Numbered from the stretch's first letter, positions 9,319 through 17,824 are shown. The stretch is 64,000 bases of DNA from Bradyrhizobiaceae bacterium (GCA_020853885.1 JADYXZ010000019.1:186001-250000), one strand, 5' to 3'. Program-made: numbers and translations. The notes: generated by a model from the sequence alone, not told the origin.

Positions 9319-10782
9319 ATGGCCGGGCTGAAGCGCATCACGCTGGACGCCGCCGCCTGGGCCGAGCGCGCGGCCGCGCTCGGCCGCGGAGAGGGCGAGC
9401 TGTTCGCGCTCTTCGGCGACGACGGGCAGGTGCACATGGTCGTGCGCGAGCCGGAGCTCGGCGCGCTCGAAATGCTGACCGTTGCCGTCGAGAACGGCCG
9501 CTATCCGTCGGTGGGCGCGCAGCACGCGCCCGCGATCCGGCTGGAGCGCGCGATCCGTGATCTGTTCGGCTACGAGCCGGAAGGGCTCCCTGACACGCGG
9601 CCGTGGCTCGATCACGGCCTCTTCAAGCTTTCCGCGCCGCTCGGCGCGGCCGGCGCCCCCCGCAGGCAGGAGGACTATCCGTTCCTGCCCGTCGAGGGTG
9701 AGGGGCTGCACCAGATTCCGGTCGGCCCGGTGCATGCCGGCATCATCGAGCCCGGCCATTTCCGCTTCACCGCGAACGGCGAGACCATCGTCCGCCTCGA
9801 ACAGCGTCTCGGCTACGTGCACAAGGGCGTCGAGACGCTGATGCGCGGTGCGGCGCTCGACCGCGCGGCGCAACTTGCCGGCCGCATCTCCGGGGATTCG
9901 ACGGTCGCCTATCAGTATGCGTTCGCCCGCGCCGCCGAGCAGACGCTCGGCGTCAAGCCGCCCGCGCGCGCCATTCACCTGCGCGCGCTCATGGCGGAGT
10001 TCGAACGCATCGCCAACCACTTCGGCGACTTCGGTGCCATCTGCAACGATGCGTCGTTTGCGCTGATCCACGCCCACACCGGCATGCTGCGCGAGCAGGT
10101 GCTGCAGACGGCCGATGCCTGCTTCGGCCACCGCCTCATGCGCGACCGCATCGTGCCGGGCGGTGTCACGCACGATCTGACCGAGGAGGGCGCCGCCCGC
10201 GTCCGCGCGCTCGCGGTCGAGATCGCGCCGCGCTTCGCGGAGTTGTTCGAGATCTACGACAGCACGGCCTCGCTGCTGGATCGCACGGTGACGACCGGCA
10301 TCACGTCCGCCGAGCTCGTCAAGCGTTTCGCGCCCGGCGGCTACGTCGGCCGCGCATCGGGCCGCAAGTTCGATGCGCGCCAAGATCTGCCCTATGCGCC
10401 CTACAACAAGCTCTCGTTCAAGGTGCCGGTGCTCACGGCGGGCGACGTCGATGCGCGCGTCCGCATCCGCGCCGAGGAAATCCGCACGAGCCTTTCCCTG
10501 ATCGGCCAGATTCTAGACGCGCTGCCCGAAGGCGAACTCCGTGCCGAGCTTCCGGCGGCAAAGGAGCCGCGCGAGGGCATGGCGGTGGTCGAAGCCTTCC
10601 GCGGCGATGTGCTCATGTATTTGCGGCTTGCTGCCGACGGCACGGTCGCCCGCTGCCATCCGCGCGACGCGTCGTGGTTCCAGTGGCCGCTGCTCGAAGC
10701 CGCGATCGAGGGCAACATCGTCGCCGACTTCCCTCTCTGCAATAAATCCTTCAACTGCTCGTACTCGGGCCACGATCTCTGA
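9319..10782 (+). CDS. HyfG/NuoCD-like large subunit without NiFe-site cysteines
   Basis: A 487-residue protein: an N-terminal NuoC-like part (about residues 1-120) is followed by a NuoD/hydrogenase-large-subunit part beginning around HQIPVGPVHAGIIEPGHFRF. In true NiFe hydrogenases the first metal motif is RxCGxxC. Here, near residue 190, it reads AGRISGDSTVA, with serines where cysteines are needed. No DPCxxC motif exists at the C-terminus, which ends FPLCNKSFNCSYSGHDL. The protein therefore should not bind a NiFe centre in the usual way and is better called an Ehr-type subunit. Automatic pipelines may call such proteins hydrogenase or NADH dehydrogenase subunits. The electron donor and acceptor are unknown. 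Confidence 0.82.
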   Translation: MAGLKRITLDAAAWAERAAALGRGEGELFALFGDDGQVHMVVREPELGALEMLTVAVENGRYPSVGAQHAPAIRLERAIRDLFGYEPEGLPDTRPWLDHGLFKLSAPLGAAGAPRRQEDYPFLPVEGEGLHQIPVGPVHAGIIEPGHFRFTANGETIVRLEQRLGYVHKGVETLMRGAALDRAAQLAGRISGDSTVAYQYAFARAAEQTLGVKPPARAIHLRALMAEFERIANHFGDFGAICNDASFALIHAHTGMLREQVLQTADACFGHRLMRDRIVPGGVTHDLTEEGAARVRALAVEIAPRFAELFEIYDSTASLLDRTVTTGITSAELVKRFAPGGYVGRASGRKFDARQDLPYAPYNKLSFKVPVLTAGDVDARVRIRAEEIRTSLSLIGQILDALPEGELRAELPAAKEPREGMAVVEAFRGDVLMYLRLAADGTVARCHPRDASWFQWPLLEAAIEGNIVADFPLCNKSFNCSYSGHDL

Positions 10783-10784
10783 CC

Positions 10785-11354
10785 ATGCGCACGCTCCTGT
10801 TCCGATCGATCTTCAAGGGACCGGCCACGATCGAAGGCCCCGACGCCGGCCCTCAGGCCGTGCGCGAGCTTGTCAAATCGCTCGACGATCTTTCCCGCCG
10901 CGTGCTCGGCCGCTCGCTCGCGATCCGCGAAGTGGACGCCGGCTCCTGCAACGGTTGCGAGCTGGAAGTCCACGCGCTCAACAACCCGATCTACGACCTC
11001 GAGCGCTTCGGCCTGAAGTTCGTGGCGTCGCCGCGTCACGCCGATGTGCTCCTCGTCACCGGACCGCTCACCCGCAACATGCGGATGGCGCTGGAACGCA
11101 CGTGGCGCGCGACGCCGGACCCGAAATGGGTGGTCGCGCTCGGCGATTGCGCCTGCACCGGTGGCCTGTTCGCCGGCAGCTATGCTTGCGAAGGGGCGGT
11201 CAGCGAGGCGGTGCCGGTCGATCTGCGCATCCCCGGTTGTCCGCCGCCCCCGATCGAGATCCTGAAAGGACTGATCGCGTTGATGGACGCGGCTTCCCGC
11301 ACGGGCACGGCTGCGCGCATTGGCCGCCCTGCCGGACTGCCCGCGCGGGAGTAA
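10785..11354 (+). CDS. HyfI/NuoB-like iron-sulfur small subunit
   Basis: A 189-residue member of the NuoB/hydrogenase small subunit family. Ligands for one [4Fe-4S] cluster are all present: Cys55 and Cys58 in GSCNGCELE, Cys122 in GDCACTGG and Cys152 in IPGCPPPP. It starts 2 bp after the large subunit stop and is the last gene of the six-gene operon. With its NiFe-less partner it would form the soluble redox module of the complex. No ferredoxin-like NuoI/HyfH gene and no hyp maturation genes are present here, which supports a function other than hydrogen turnover. Confidence 0.85.
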   Translation: MRTLLFRSIFKGPATIEGPDAGPQAVRELVKSLDDLSRRVLGRSLAIREVDAGSCNGCELEVHALNNPIYDLERFGLKFVASPRHADVLLVTGPLTRNMRMALERTWRATPDPKWVVALGDCACTGGLFAGSYACEGAVSEAVPVDLRIPGCPPPPIEILKGLIALMDAASRTGTAARIGRPAGLPARE

Positions 11355-11384
11355 GAATCCGCGAACCCAATGCCGGAGGTAAAC

Positions 11385-11873
11385 ATGCTCGCCCTCGCAC
11401 GTTTGATGTCTGCATTGCTGATTGCGCTTTCGTTCTCCATCTCCGGCGCGATGGCGCACGACTATTCGAAAGGCTCGCTGCACATCGAGCACCCCTGGTC
11501 GCGGGCGACGCCGAAGGGAGCCTCGGTCGGTGCGGGCTACCTGATCGTCGAGAACCGCGGCGCCGACGCCGACCGGCTGGTTTCCGTCTCCGTCCCGGCG
11601 GAGATCGCGGGACGCGCCGAGATCCACGAAATGGCGATGCAGGACGGCGTCATGCGCATGCGCCCGCTGCCGCGCGGCATCGAGATTGCGCCCGGCATGT
11701 CGGCGCGGCTCGAGCCGGGTGGCCTGCACCTGATGTTCCTCGACCTGAAGCGCCCCCTGGAAAAGGGCGACCGCTTCAAGGCCACGCTCGCGTTCGAGAA
11801 GGCAGGCGCCGTCGAGGTCGAGTTCGTCGTCGAGGCGATGGGAAGCGCCCCGCAGCACAACATGGGGCACTAA
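11385..11873 (+). CDS. periplasmic copper chaperone, PCu(A)C family
   Basis: A 162-residue secreted protein. The start at 11385 is preferred over the in-frame ATG at 11370 because a GGAGG lies between them, seven bases ahead of 11385. Residues 1-24 form a signal peptide ending SFSISGAMA. The copper motif H-M...M...H-M is visible as EIHEMAMQDGVMRM and, about 25 residues later, LHLMFLDL. Family members deliver Cu(I) to the CuA site of cytochrome oxidase or to Sco proteins in the periplasm. The C-terminus PQHNMGH is also metal-friendly. It follows the Ehr operon by 30 bp but has its own ribosome site; a functional tie is not evident. Confidence 0.85.
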   Translation: MLALARLMSALLIALSFSISGAMAHDYSKGSLHIEHPWSRATPKGASVGAGYLIVENRGADADRLVSVSVPAEIAGRAEIHEMAMQDGVMRMRPLPRGIEIAPGMSARLEPGGLHLMFLDLKRPLEKGDRFKATLAFEKAGAVEVEFVVEAMGSAPQHNMGH

Positions 11874-11898
11874 CCCTCGGCTGGCGCGTTCTCTGGTC

Positions 11899-12022
11899 GC
11901 GCATGTTCCGACGAAAGCCTGCCCCCGACTTGATCGGGGGTGGGTACCGGTTCGCCGCCAAGAACATGCGCCATGCAAAATCTAGGTTCCCGTCCGATTC
12001 ATTTGAATCGGACGGGACCCTA
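11899..12022. repeat. two palindromic repeat elements
   Basis: Two structured units fill the gap before the OsmC gene. The first runs 11899-11971: its ends are an inverted pair (gcgcatgttc and gaacatgcgc) around an inner hairpin cccccga/tcggggg at 11922-11940. The second is a very tight hairpin with 19-bp arms at 11983-12001 and 12004-12022 and a 2-base loop, one mismatch. The arms contain the word cgtccgattca. No T-run follows, so these look like dispersed palindromic repeats and not classical terminators, although either could stop or shield transcripts. Confidence 0.7.
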
Positions 12023-12064
12023 GGGCATGGTCGCCGCCCCGAGCGATGACAACGGAGGACGCCG

Positions 12065-12487
12065 ATGAAAAGTACTGCCACTGCCCGCTGGGAAGGGAGT
12101 GCCGGCAAGATCACTGCCGGCAGCGGGCTGTTCAAGGACGCGCCGTATAACCCCAAGGGACGCTTCGAAGGCGGCGATCCCGGCACCACGCCCGAGGAAC
12201 TGATTGCCGGCGCGCACGCAGCCTGTTTCAGCATGGCGTTCAACGTCGGTCTCAGCCGTGCCGGCATCAGCGCGAAGTCGATCGAGACCAAGGCGGTGGT
12301 CGAGATCCTTCCGGCCGAAGTCGGCTTTGCCATCACCCAGAGCGCGCTGACCTGCACCGTCGAGGCGCCCGGCGCCGATGCCGCCAAGGTACGCGAGATC
12401 GGCGAGGGCGCGAGGGCGAACTGCCCGGTCTCGAAGGCACTGAAGAACAACATCAACATCACGCTCGAACTGAACGTGAAGACCTGA
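12065..12487 (+). CDS. OsmC family peroxiredoxin
   Basis: A 140-residue OsmC/Ohr-type protein. The two redox cysteines stand in the usual context: GAHAACFSMAFN near residue 58 and SALTCTVEA near residue 98. Such proteins reduce organic hydroperoxides in the cytoplasm, usually with lipoylated protein as reductant. A GGAGG sits just upstream of the ATG at 12065. The subfamily appears closer to OsmC than to Ohr, by resemblance of GTTPEELIAGAHAACFSM to OsmC. The gene stands between a palindromic repeat cluster and the aminotransferase gene and is probably transcribed alone or with the latter. Confidence 0.87.
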   Translation: MKSTATARWEGSAGKITAGSGLFKDAPYNPKGRFEGGDPGTTPEELIAGAHAACFSMAFNVGLSRAGISAKSIETKAVVEILPAEVGFAITQSALTCTVEAPGADAAKVREIGEGARANCPVSKALKNNINITLELNVKT

Positions 12488-12534
12488 ATCTGCCGGCGCG
12501 CGGCTCAGCCGCGCGCCGCCCCTGCGCACGATCC

Positions 12535-13689
12535 ATGAACCCCATCTTCGCCAATATCGAAACCTCCGTGTTCGAGGTCATGTCGCGCCTCGCGCGCGAG
12601 CATGAGGCGGTCAATCTCGGGCAGGGCTTTCCCGACGATCCCGGTCCCGAGGATGTGCGGAGGAAAGCGGCGGAGGCGGTCGTTTCCGGCTGGAACCAGT
12701 ACCCGCCGATGATGGGACTGCCGGAGCTTCGCCGCGCCGTCGCCGACCACTACCGGCACTGGCAGGGCCTGCAGCTCGATCCTGAATCGGAAGTGATGAT
12801 CACGTCCGGCGCAACGGAGGCGATTGCGGGCGCGATGCTGGCGCTGATCGAGCCGGGCGACGAGGTCGTGCTGTTCCAGCCGATGTACGACGCCTATCTG
12901 CCGCTCGTCCTGCGCGCGGGCGGGGTGCCGAAGCTCGTGCGCCTGAAGCCGCCGCACTGGCGTCTCGACAAGGAGATGCTGGCGCAGGCGTTCAGCCCGC
13001 GCACCCGCGTCGTCCTCTTCAACAACCCGCTCAATCCCACCGCCACCGTTTTCGCCGAAGACCAGCTTTCATTGCTCGCCCGCTTCTGTATCGAGCACGA
13101 CAGCATCGTCGTCTGCGACGAGGTCTGGGAGCACGTGATCTTCGACGGCCGCCGTCATGTGCCCATGCTGTCGCTGCCCGGCATGCGCGAGCGCACCGTG
13201 AAGATCGGCTCGGCCGGAAAGATCTTCTCGCTCACCGGCTGGAAGGTGGGGTTCGTCTGCGCCGCCCCGAAAATCATGCGCGTGCTCGCCAAGGCGCACC
13301 AGTTCATCACCTTCACCACGCCGCCGAACCTGCAGGCGGCGGTCGCCTATGGCCTCGGCAAGGACGACGGCTATTTCCTCGGCTCGCGCGCGGGCTTTGA
13401 GCGTTCGCGCGACCGCTTCAGCGACGGCCTGCGGCAGATCGGCTTTCCGGTGCTGCCGAGCGAGGCCACCTATTTCGTCAATGTCGATCTCGCGCCGCTT
13501 GGGCTGAACGTGGACGACGAGAGTTTTTGCAAGCGCCTCGTCGCCGAGCACGGCGTCGCCGCCATTCCCGTCTCCGCGTTTTACGCCGAGGAGCCGGTGA
13601 AGAGCGTCGTGCGCTTCTGCTTCGCCAAGACCGACGCCACCCTTGACAAGGCGCTCGAGCGGCTTGCCGGAACGCTCAAGCGCGCCTGA
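12535..13689 (+). CDS. PLP-dependent aminotransferase, class I/II
   Basis: A 384-residue fold-type I aminotransferase. The PLP lysine is Lys229 in KIGSAGKIFSLTGWKVGF; the cofactor aspartate lies in VVCDEVWEH and the asparagine in FNNPLNPT. The arginine that binds the substrate carboxylate is probably in VVRFCFAK near the C-terminus. The opening, NLGQGFPDDPGPEDV, resembles the methionine/kynurenine aminotransferase group (YbdL, KAT-like). Exact amino-acid specificity cannot be settled by reading. It starts 47 bp after the OsmC gene on the same strand. Confidence 0.85.
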   Translation: MNPIFANIETSVFEVMSRLAREHEAVNLGQGFPDDPGPEDVRRKAAEAVVSGWNQYPPMMGLPELRRAVADHYRHWQGLQLDPESEVMITSGATEAIAGAMLALIEPGDEVVLFQPMYDAYLPLVLRAGGVPKLVRLKPPHWRLDKEMLAQAFSPRTRVVLFNNPLNPTATVFAEDQLSLLARFCIEHDSIVVCDEVWEHVIFDGRRHVPMLSLPGMRERTVKIGSAGKIFSLTGWKVGFVCAAPKIMRVLAKAHQFITFTTPPNLQAAVAYGLGKDDGYFLGSRAGFERSRDRFSDGLRQIGFPVLPSEATYFVNVDLAPLGLNVDDESFCKRLVAEHGVAAIPVSAFYAEEPVKSVVRFCFAKTDATLDKALERLAGTLKRA

Positions 13690-13697
13690 GCGTCAGC

Positions 13698-14822
13698 TCA
13701 GGTCGGGTCTTTCTTCACCGCGCACGCGCCGCCGGCTTCCTGCAGCCGCTTGCAAAGCTTCTCCGCTTCTTCGCGCGTCTCGGCAGCCAGCCGGACCTGG
13801 ACGGTCGGCGTCTTGCTTTTCTTCTTGCTCTTGATCTGCGCCATCCGGACGACCGGCTTCCGCGTGCCGAGATCCTTTGGATACTTCTTCTGCAGCTTCG
13901 CATAGACCATCTGCACTCGCTGCTGCGTCCAGTTGCCGGTCAGGAGAGCGATCCACGTCGCCTGCACGCGCGCAATCGCTTTTCCCCGCTCCTCTGCCGC
14001 GCGCTCCACGGTGCGGATGCGGGCCTCGTTGCGGATATCGGCAAGTGCCGCGTGCAACGGAGCAACGTTGCAATCGCTGACGTCGGTTGCCTCCGGGTGC
14101 GGTTTGGCGTGCTCGCCGCCCTTCGCCCAGTGCTCCGCGGTTCGTCCGGTGATGTGAATGACGTAGTCGCGCGTCTCCTTGGGCAGCCCGCCGCGGCCTT
14201 GCAGCCAGCGGCTCACGCGGCCCGGTCCGCCGTTGTACGCCGCCGCCGCCAGCCCGAAGTTGCCGAACTGCTCGACAAGGTCGCGCAGGAATTGCGCCGA
14301 CGCGGGCAGCGCCTCGATCGGATTGAACGGATCTTCAAGGCCGCGCTCCGCCGCCGTGGCCGGCATGAATTGCGCAATGCCCCGCGCGCCGACCGGACTC
14401 ACGGCGCGCGGTCGAAAGCGGCTCTCCTGCCAGATCAGGCGTGCGAACAGCGGCACAGGCAGATCATTCTCCTTCGCTGCCTCGTGCAGCACCTGGCAGA
14501 TTGCCTCGCGCGTCGGCGGCTGCGACGGCTGCATCTGTTCGCTCGCCGCGTCGATCCGGGCGTCCGGCTCGCGCGCGATCTTCGCCTCGAAGGAGCTTCC
14601 GGCTGTCCCGATCAACTTGCTGATCGAGGATTGCCCGCGCGTCGCTTCCTGTTCCGCGACCAGCGCGGGCGTCCTGTCGGGATGCGAAACGGGAGGATCT
14701 GCCGACGCAGGTGCCGCGACCTGGTCGGATTGTGAAGCGTTTGCCGGTTTGGAGGAGTGAGTGGAGGAGGGCACCGCGACAAGGAGCGCGCAGGCGAGCG
14801 CGCTCGCGAAGTAACGCAACAT
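13698..14822 (-). CDS. secreted lytic transglycosylase with SPOR-like C-terminus (copy 1)
   Basis: A 374-residue protein starting MLRYFASALACALLVAV, a signal peptide; an upstream in-frame ATG would add a charged, unlikely leader. The SLT domain (about residues 105-215) shows the catalytic glutamate in RLIWQESRFRPRAVSP, then GARGIAQFMPATAAERG and AAAYNGGPGRVSRWL. The C-terminal 75 residues (VQVRLAAETREEAEKLCKRL and onward) look like a SPOR peptidoglycan-binding domain. It would cleave murein glycan strands in the periplasm. It is the first of three related genes within 4 kb. Confidence 0.85.
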   Translation of the reverse strand: MLRYFASALACALLVAVPSSTHSSKPANASQSDQVAAPASADPPVSHPDRTPALVAEQEATRGQSSISKLIGTAGSSFEAKIAREPDARIDAASEQMQPSQPPTREAICQVLHEAAKENDLPVPLFARLIWQESRFRPRAVSPVGARGIAQFMPATAAERGLEDPFNPIEALPASAQFLRDLVEQFGNFGLAAAAYNGGPGRVSRWLQGRGGLPKETRDYVIHITGRTAEHWAKGGEHAKPHPEATDVSDCNVAPLHAALADIRNEARIRTVERAAEERGKAIARVQATWIALLTGNWTQQRVQMVYAKLQKKYPKDLGTRKPVVRMAQIKSKKKSKTPTVQVRLAAETREEAEKLCKRLQEAGGACAVKKDPT

Positions 14823-15025
14823 ATACACAGACCCCAAGTGACCCCGTTTGGAAACGTCCGGGCCTTTTCCCCCACGCCGTCCCAAACCGTCAGGTTGTCG
14901 TCACCCCCTTGCGCACTCTCAATCAGGATTTTCGAGGCGTGAATGAGGCGCGACGGAACTTCGCGGCGCGCAGATGCTCCGTATACTGAAGTTCCAACGG
15001 GCAGGGTTAAGCCGGCGGGGAACCG

Positions 15026-15844
15026 TTAACGCCGGTTGCGCCCGCTTCCGGCGACGGCGGCGCGAATGGGCCGGACCTTGCAGTCTTCGACCTTGAAGGC
15101 GTCGGGGTGCGGCTCGATCCGCTGCGATTTCGCCCATTGCTCCGCTTTCCGGCCGGTGATGCGCAGCACGTAGTCGCGCGTCTCCTTCGGCAGCCGTCCG
15201 CGGCCATCGAGCCAGTCCTGCACGCGCCGCGGCCCGCCATTGTAGGCCGCCGCCGCCAGCCCGAAATTGCCGAACCGCCCCCGCAGCTCGCGCAGAAAAT
15301 CTGCGGAAGCCGGCAGCGCCTGCAAAGGATCGAACGGGTCGTCGAGCCCGCGTTCCGCTGCGGTCTCGGGCATGAATTGCGCGATGCCCAGCGCGCCCGC
15401 GCGGCTCACCGTCTCGTTGCGGAACGAGCTCTCTTGGTAGATCAGCCGCGTGAACAGCGGCGCGGGAATGTCGTATTCAGCCGCGATCTCCTCGACGATC
15501 TCGCAGATTTCCTCCTTCGAGAGCGGTTCGCCGACCTTGCCTTCGCGGTAGAGATCGGGATCGAACGCCGGCCGCAGCACGACCGGCTCGACTTCCGCGG
15601 CGGCACGCTCTTCGTGCAGCGAGCGCCGCAGGTCCGCGAGCTCGATCGGCACCAGGCTCACATCGACGAAGAGCTTGAAGATCTCGGGATTCGAGACCGG
15701 GTGCACGCGGCCACGGAGCTCGGCGGCCGGTTCGCTCGGCACCGACGCCTGCGCCGGCGGGTCCGACACGAGGCTCGAGACGGCAGTGAAGACGACAATG
15801 GTGGAAATTGCGCAGGTGAGCGCAGTGGCGGCATGACGCAACAC
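15026..15844 (-). CDS. secreted lytic transglycosylase without SPOR domain (copy 2)
   Basis: A 272-residue relative of its neighbours, beginning with a signal peptide MLRHAATALTCAISTIVVF. The SLT core is intact: RLIYQESSFRNETVSRAGA with the catalytic glutamate, GIAQFMPETAAERGLDDPF and AAAYNGGPRRVQDWLDG. After GRKAEQWAKSQRIEPHPDAF it ends within about 30 residues, so the SPOR-like tail of copies 1 and 3 is absent. Loss or truncation after duplication is the simplest reading. It is on the same strand as copy 1, about 200 bp upstream of that gene's start, so each probably has its own promoter. Confidence 0.84.
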   Translation of the reverse strand: MLRHAATALTCAISTIVVFTAVSSLVSDPPAQASVPSEPAAELRGRVHPVSNPEIFKLFVDVSLVPIELADLRRSLHEERAAAEVEPVVLRPAFDPDLYREGKVGEPLSKEEICEIVEEIAAEYDIPAPLFTRLIYQESSFRNETVSRAGALGIAQFMPETAAERGLDDPFDPLQALPASADFLRELRGRFGNFGLAAAAYNGGPRRVQDWLDGRGRLPKETRDYVLRITGRKAEQWAKSQRIEPHPDAFKVEDCKVRPIRAAVAGSGRNRR

Positions 15845-16086
15845 AACACGAACCCCGATATTCCCCGCCTGGTGCGTCCGGGTGCAGGCCGCGGACGCAA
15901 TACCAAGCCGCCTGACGAATGCCGCCTCGCGCTCCTTTTGTCGTTAGCGTTCCGGGCATGAATGAGGCCGCACGTCGGCAATGCCGTGGCCGGCTGCATT
16001 GGCAAGCGCATTGCATGGTGCCGGTTGCCATTTGTCGCGGGAAACCCACAATCCGCCCGGCCAAGCGCCGATTCCGGAGAAAGTCG

Positions 16087-16671
16087 ATGCGAATGAATTC
16101 CGTATTTCTGGGCCTTCTCGTTGCGCTGCTGATCGCCGGTCCCGCTTACGCCCACACGGGGGACCACCCGGTCTTCAGCTTTACCGCCGGTCTGGAGCAC
16201 CCGCTCGGCGGCCTCGACCATCTGCTCGCCATGTTTGCCGTCGGTCTGCTGGCGGCGCAGCTCGGCGGCCGCGCGGTCTGGCTCGTGCCGGGCGCTTTTG
16301 TCGCGATGATGCTGGTTGGCGCGCTGGCCGGCTTCAGCGGCGTCGAACTGCCGGGGATCGAGCTCGGCATCGCGCTCTCGATCATCGCGATCTCGCTGCC
16401 GGTGGCGTTCGCGCTCGGCATGCCCGCGCTGACGGCGATGGCATACGTGGGCGTCTTCGCGCTCTTTCACGGCTTCGCCCACGGCGCGGAGTTGCCCGCG
16501 GACGGAGCGGCGGCGCCCTACATGCTGGGCTTCGCGATCTCGACCGCGTTGATCCATGCCGCAGGAATTGCGGTGGGGCTTGCGGGGTCGCGGCTTGCCA
16601 ACAGCGCCATGCCGGGCCGCATTGCAGCGGCAGGCGTCGCCGCGGCCGGCCTCGTCTTGGCGATCGCCTGA
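16087..16671 (+). CDS. HupE/UreJ family nickel permease
   Basis: A 194-residue membrane protein. The start at 16087 follows a GGAGAAAG and opens MRMNSVFLGLLVALLIAG, a signal-like helix ending in AYAHTGDH. Family hallmarks are HPLGGLDHLLAMFAVGLLAA and, later, ALFHGFAHGAELP, both histidine-rich segments thought to bind metal. HupE/UreJ proteins take up nickel for hydrogenase or urease. The Ehr complex nearby appears to need no nickel, so the urease genes from 23893 on are the likely customer. It sits between two transglycosylase genes on the opposite strand, outside the ure operon proper. Confidence 0.86.
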   Translation: MRMNSVFLGLLVALLIAGPAYAHTGDHPVFSFTAGLEHPLGGLDHLLAMFAVGLLAAQLGGRAVWLVPGAFVAMMLVGALAGFSGVELPGIELGIALSIIAISLPVAFALGMPALTAMAYVGVFALFHGFAHGAELPADGAAAPYMLGFAISTALIHAAGIAVGLAGSRLANSAMPGRIAAAGVAAAGLVLAIA

Positions 16672-16676
16672 CGCGT

Positions 16677-17558
16677 CTATCCGCCGGCGGATGCGCGCGG
16701 GCTCTTCAGCACCACGCAGTTCCCGCCGGCGGCACGCAATTCATTGCAGAACTTGTTGGCATCCGCCCGTGTCTGCATGGGCACGCGCACTGCGGTCCGC
16801 CGCGCGGACCTGCCGCCGATCATGTTCACGAGCATCGGCGCGCGTTCGCGGAGCAGCTTCGGAAACTCCTGCTGGAGCGCGGAATAGAACGATAGTGCCT
16901 TTTCCGACGACCAATGCGCCGCCACCTGAACGCCCCAGGGCATCCAGTTGGGCGGGGCGGCCGGCGGAGTCCTGCGCTCCGGCCTTGCAGCGACGAACTG
17001 CCCCGCGATTTCGACGCACGGTATCCCGGGCGGAATAGCCACGGCCGAGGACTCCGGCGGGTCATCGGCCTTCCATGCTTCTGCCGGATGGCCGGTGATG
17101 ATGCGGACATAATCGCGTGTTTCGCGCGGCAGGTCGCTTCTGCCTGCGATCCATTCCGAGAGCCGCCGCTCCCCCGCGTTGTAGGCCGCGGCGGCGAGAC
17201 CGAGATTGCCGAAGCGCTCGAACAGCTCGCGCAGATAGGCGGCGGATTTCAGGACTGACTCGACGGGCTCGAACGGGTCGATCAGTCCACGCAGGCGCGC
17301 CGTGCCCGGCATGAACTGGGCAATGCCCTGTGCGCCCTTCGGGCTGACCGCCGACGACTTGAAGCGGCTCTCCTGCCAGATCAGCCGGGTGAGGAATTGT
17401 ACGGGCAGCTCGTTGGCTTCGGCTGCCTCCTGCAGGGTGCGGCAGATGTCGTCGGCCGGCACCGGCGGCGACGAAGATGCCGCTTCCGGCTCGCCGCTCG
17501 CCGGGACGGCATGGAGGAGGGCGACAACAGCAAGGACGAGAGGTGGAACGGTGCGCAT
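16677..17558 (-). CDS. secreted lytic transglycosylase with SPOR-like C-terminus (copy 3)
   Basis: A 293-residue protein whose start at 17558 gives the signal peptide MRTVPPLVLAVVALLHAVPA; a longer frame would lengthen it without a plausible leader. The SLT domain has RLIWQESRFKSSAVSPKGA with the catalytic glutamate, GIAQFMPGTARLRGLIDPF and AAAYNAGERRLSEWI. The last 90 residues carry a SPOR-like repeat (VPMQTRADANKFCNELRAAG). It is convergent with the HupE/UreJ gene, only 5 bp between stops. The domain order equals copy 1, so these are paralogues. Confidence 0.84.
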   Translation of the reverse strand: MRTVPPLVLAVVALLHAVPASGEPEAASSSPPVPADDICRTLQEAAEANELPVQFLTRLIWQESRFKSSAVSPKGAQGIAQFMPGTARLRGLIDPFEPVESVLKSAAYLRELFERFGNLGLAAAAYNAGERRLSEWIAGRSDLPRETRDYVRIITGHPAEAWKADDPPESSAVAIPPGIPCVEIAGQFVAARPERRTPPAAPPNWMPWGVQVAAHWSSEKALSFYSALQQEFPKLLRERAPMLVNMIGGRSARRTAVRVPMQTRADANKFCNELRAAGGNCVVLKSPRASAGG

Positions 17559-17750
17559 TGCAGGCGACCCGCGCAGTATCCCGTCAAGAAACTGGAAAAC
17601 CCGTCTGCGGTTCTGGCACGCGCTTCGAAATGCGAAGAACAAACTTTAGCTGGTTGCTCAAAATTTAAGCCAATGCGACGTCACTGCTCACAAATGAAGC
17701 AATAGGCAAAGATAGCCGGAAAATTCGCGATATTTGGCCTGCGACCGCCT

Positions 17751-17766
17751 TGGCATGTGCGTTGCA
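17751..17766 (+). promoter_or_regulatory. sigma-54 promoter (-24/-12) upstream of urtA
   Basis: TGGCATGTGCGTTGCA matches the sigma-54 consensus TGGCAC-N5-TTGCW with the correct GG-to-GC spacing and one deviation. It ends 58 bp before the urtA ATG. A weak dyad at 17654-17673 (ttgct...agccaa, GC-N11-GC) lies about 80 bp farther upstream, where an NtrC dimer would be expected, but it matches NtrC sites poorly. Nitrogen control by NtrC is known for urea uptake genes in other bacteria and is inferred here. Confidence 0.72.
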
Positions 17767-17824
17767 ACTCCCCGGGTAGCGCGCGGAGCAACAACCGCGT
17801 GTTCGGCCACCAGGGAGATATCTC

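Noticed and set aside
7468..10383. A 971-residue minus-strand frame over the hyf-like operon.
   Set aside because: It lies antisense to three genes of a recognised complex and has no family-like segments, only shadow composition.
4252..11354. Functional NiFe hydrogenase (Hyf type).
   Set aside because: The metal-binding cysteines of the large subunit are replaced and no maturation genes are present.
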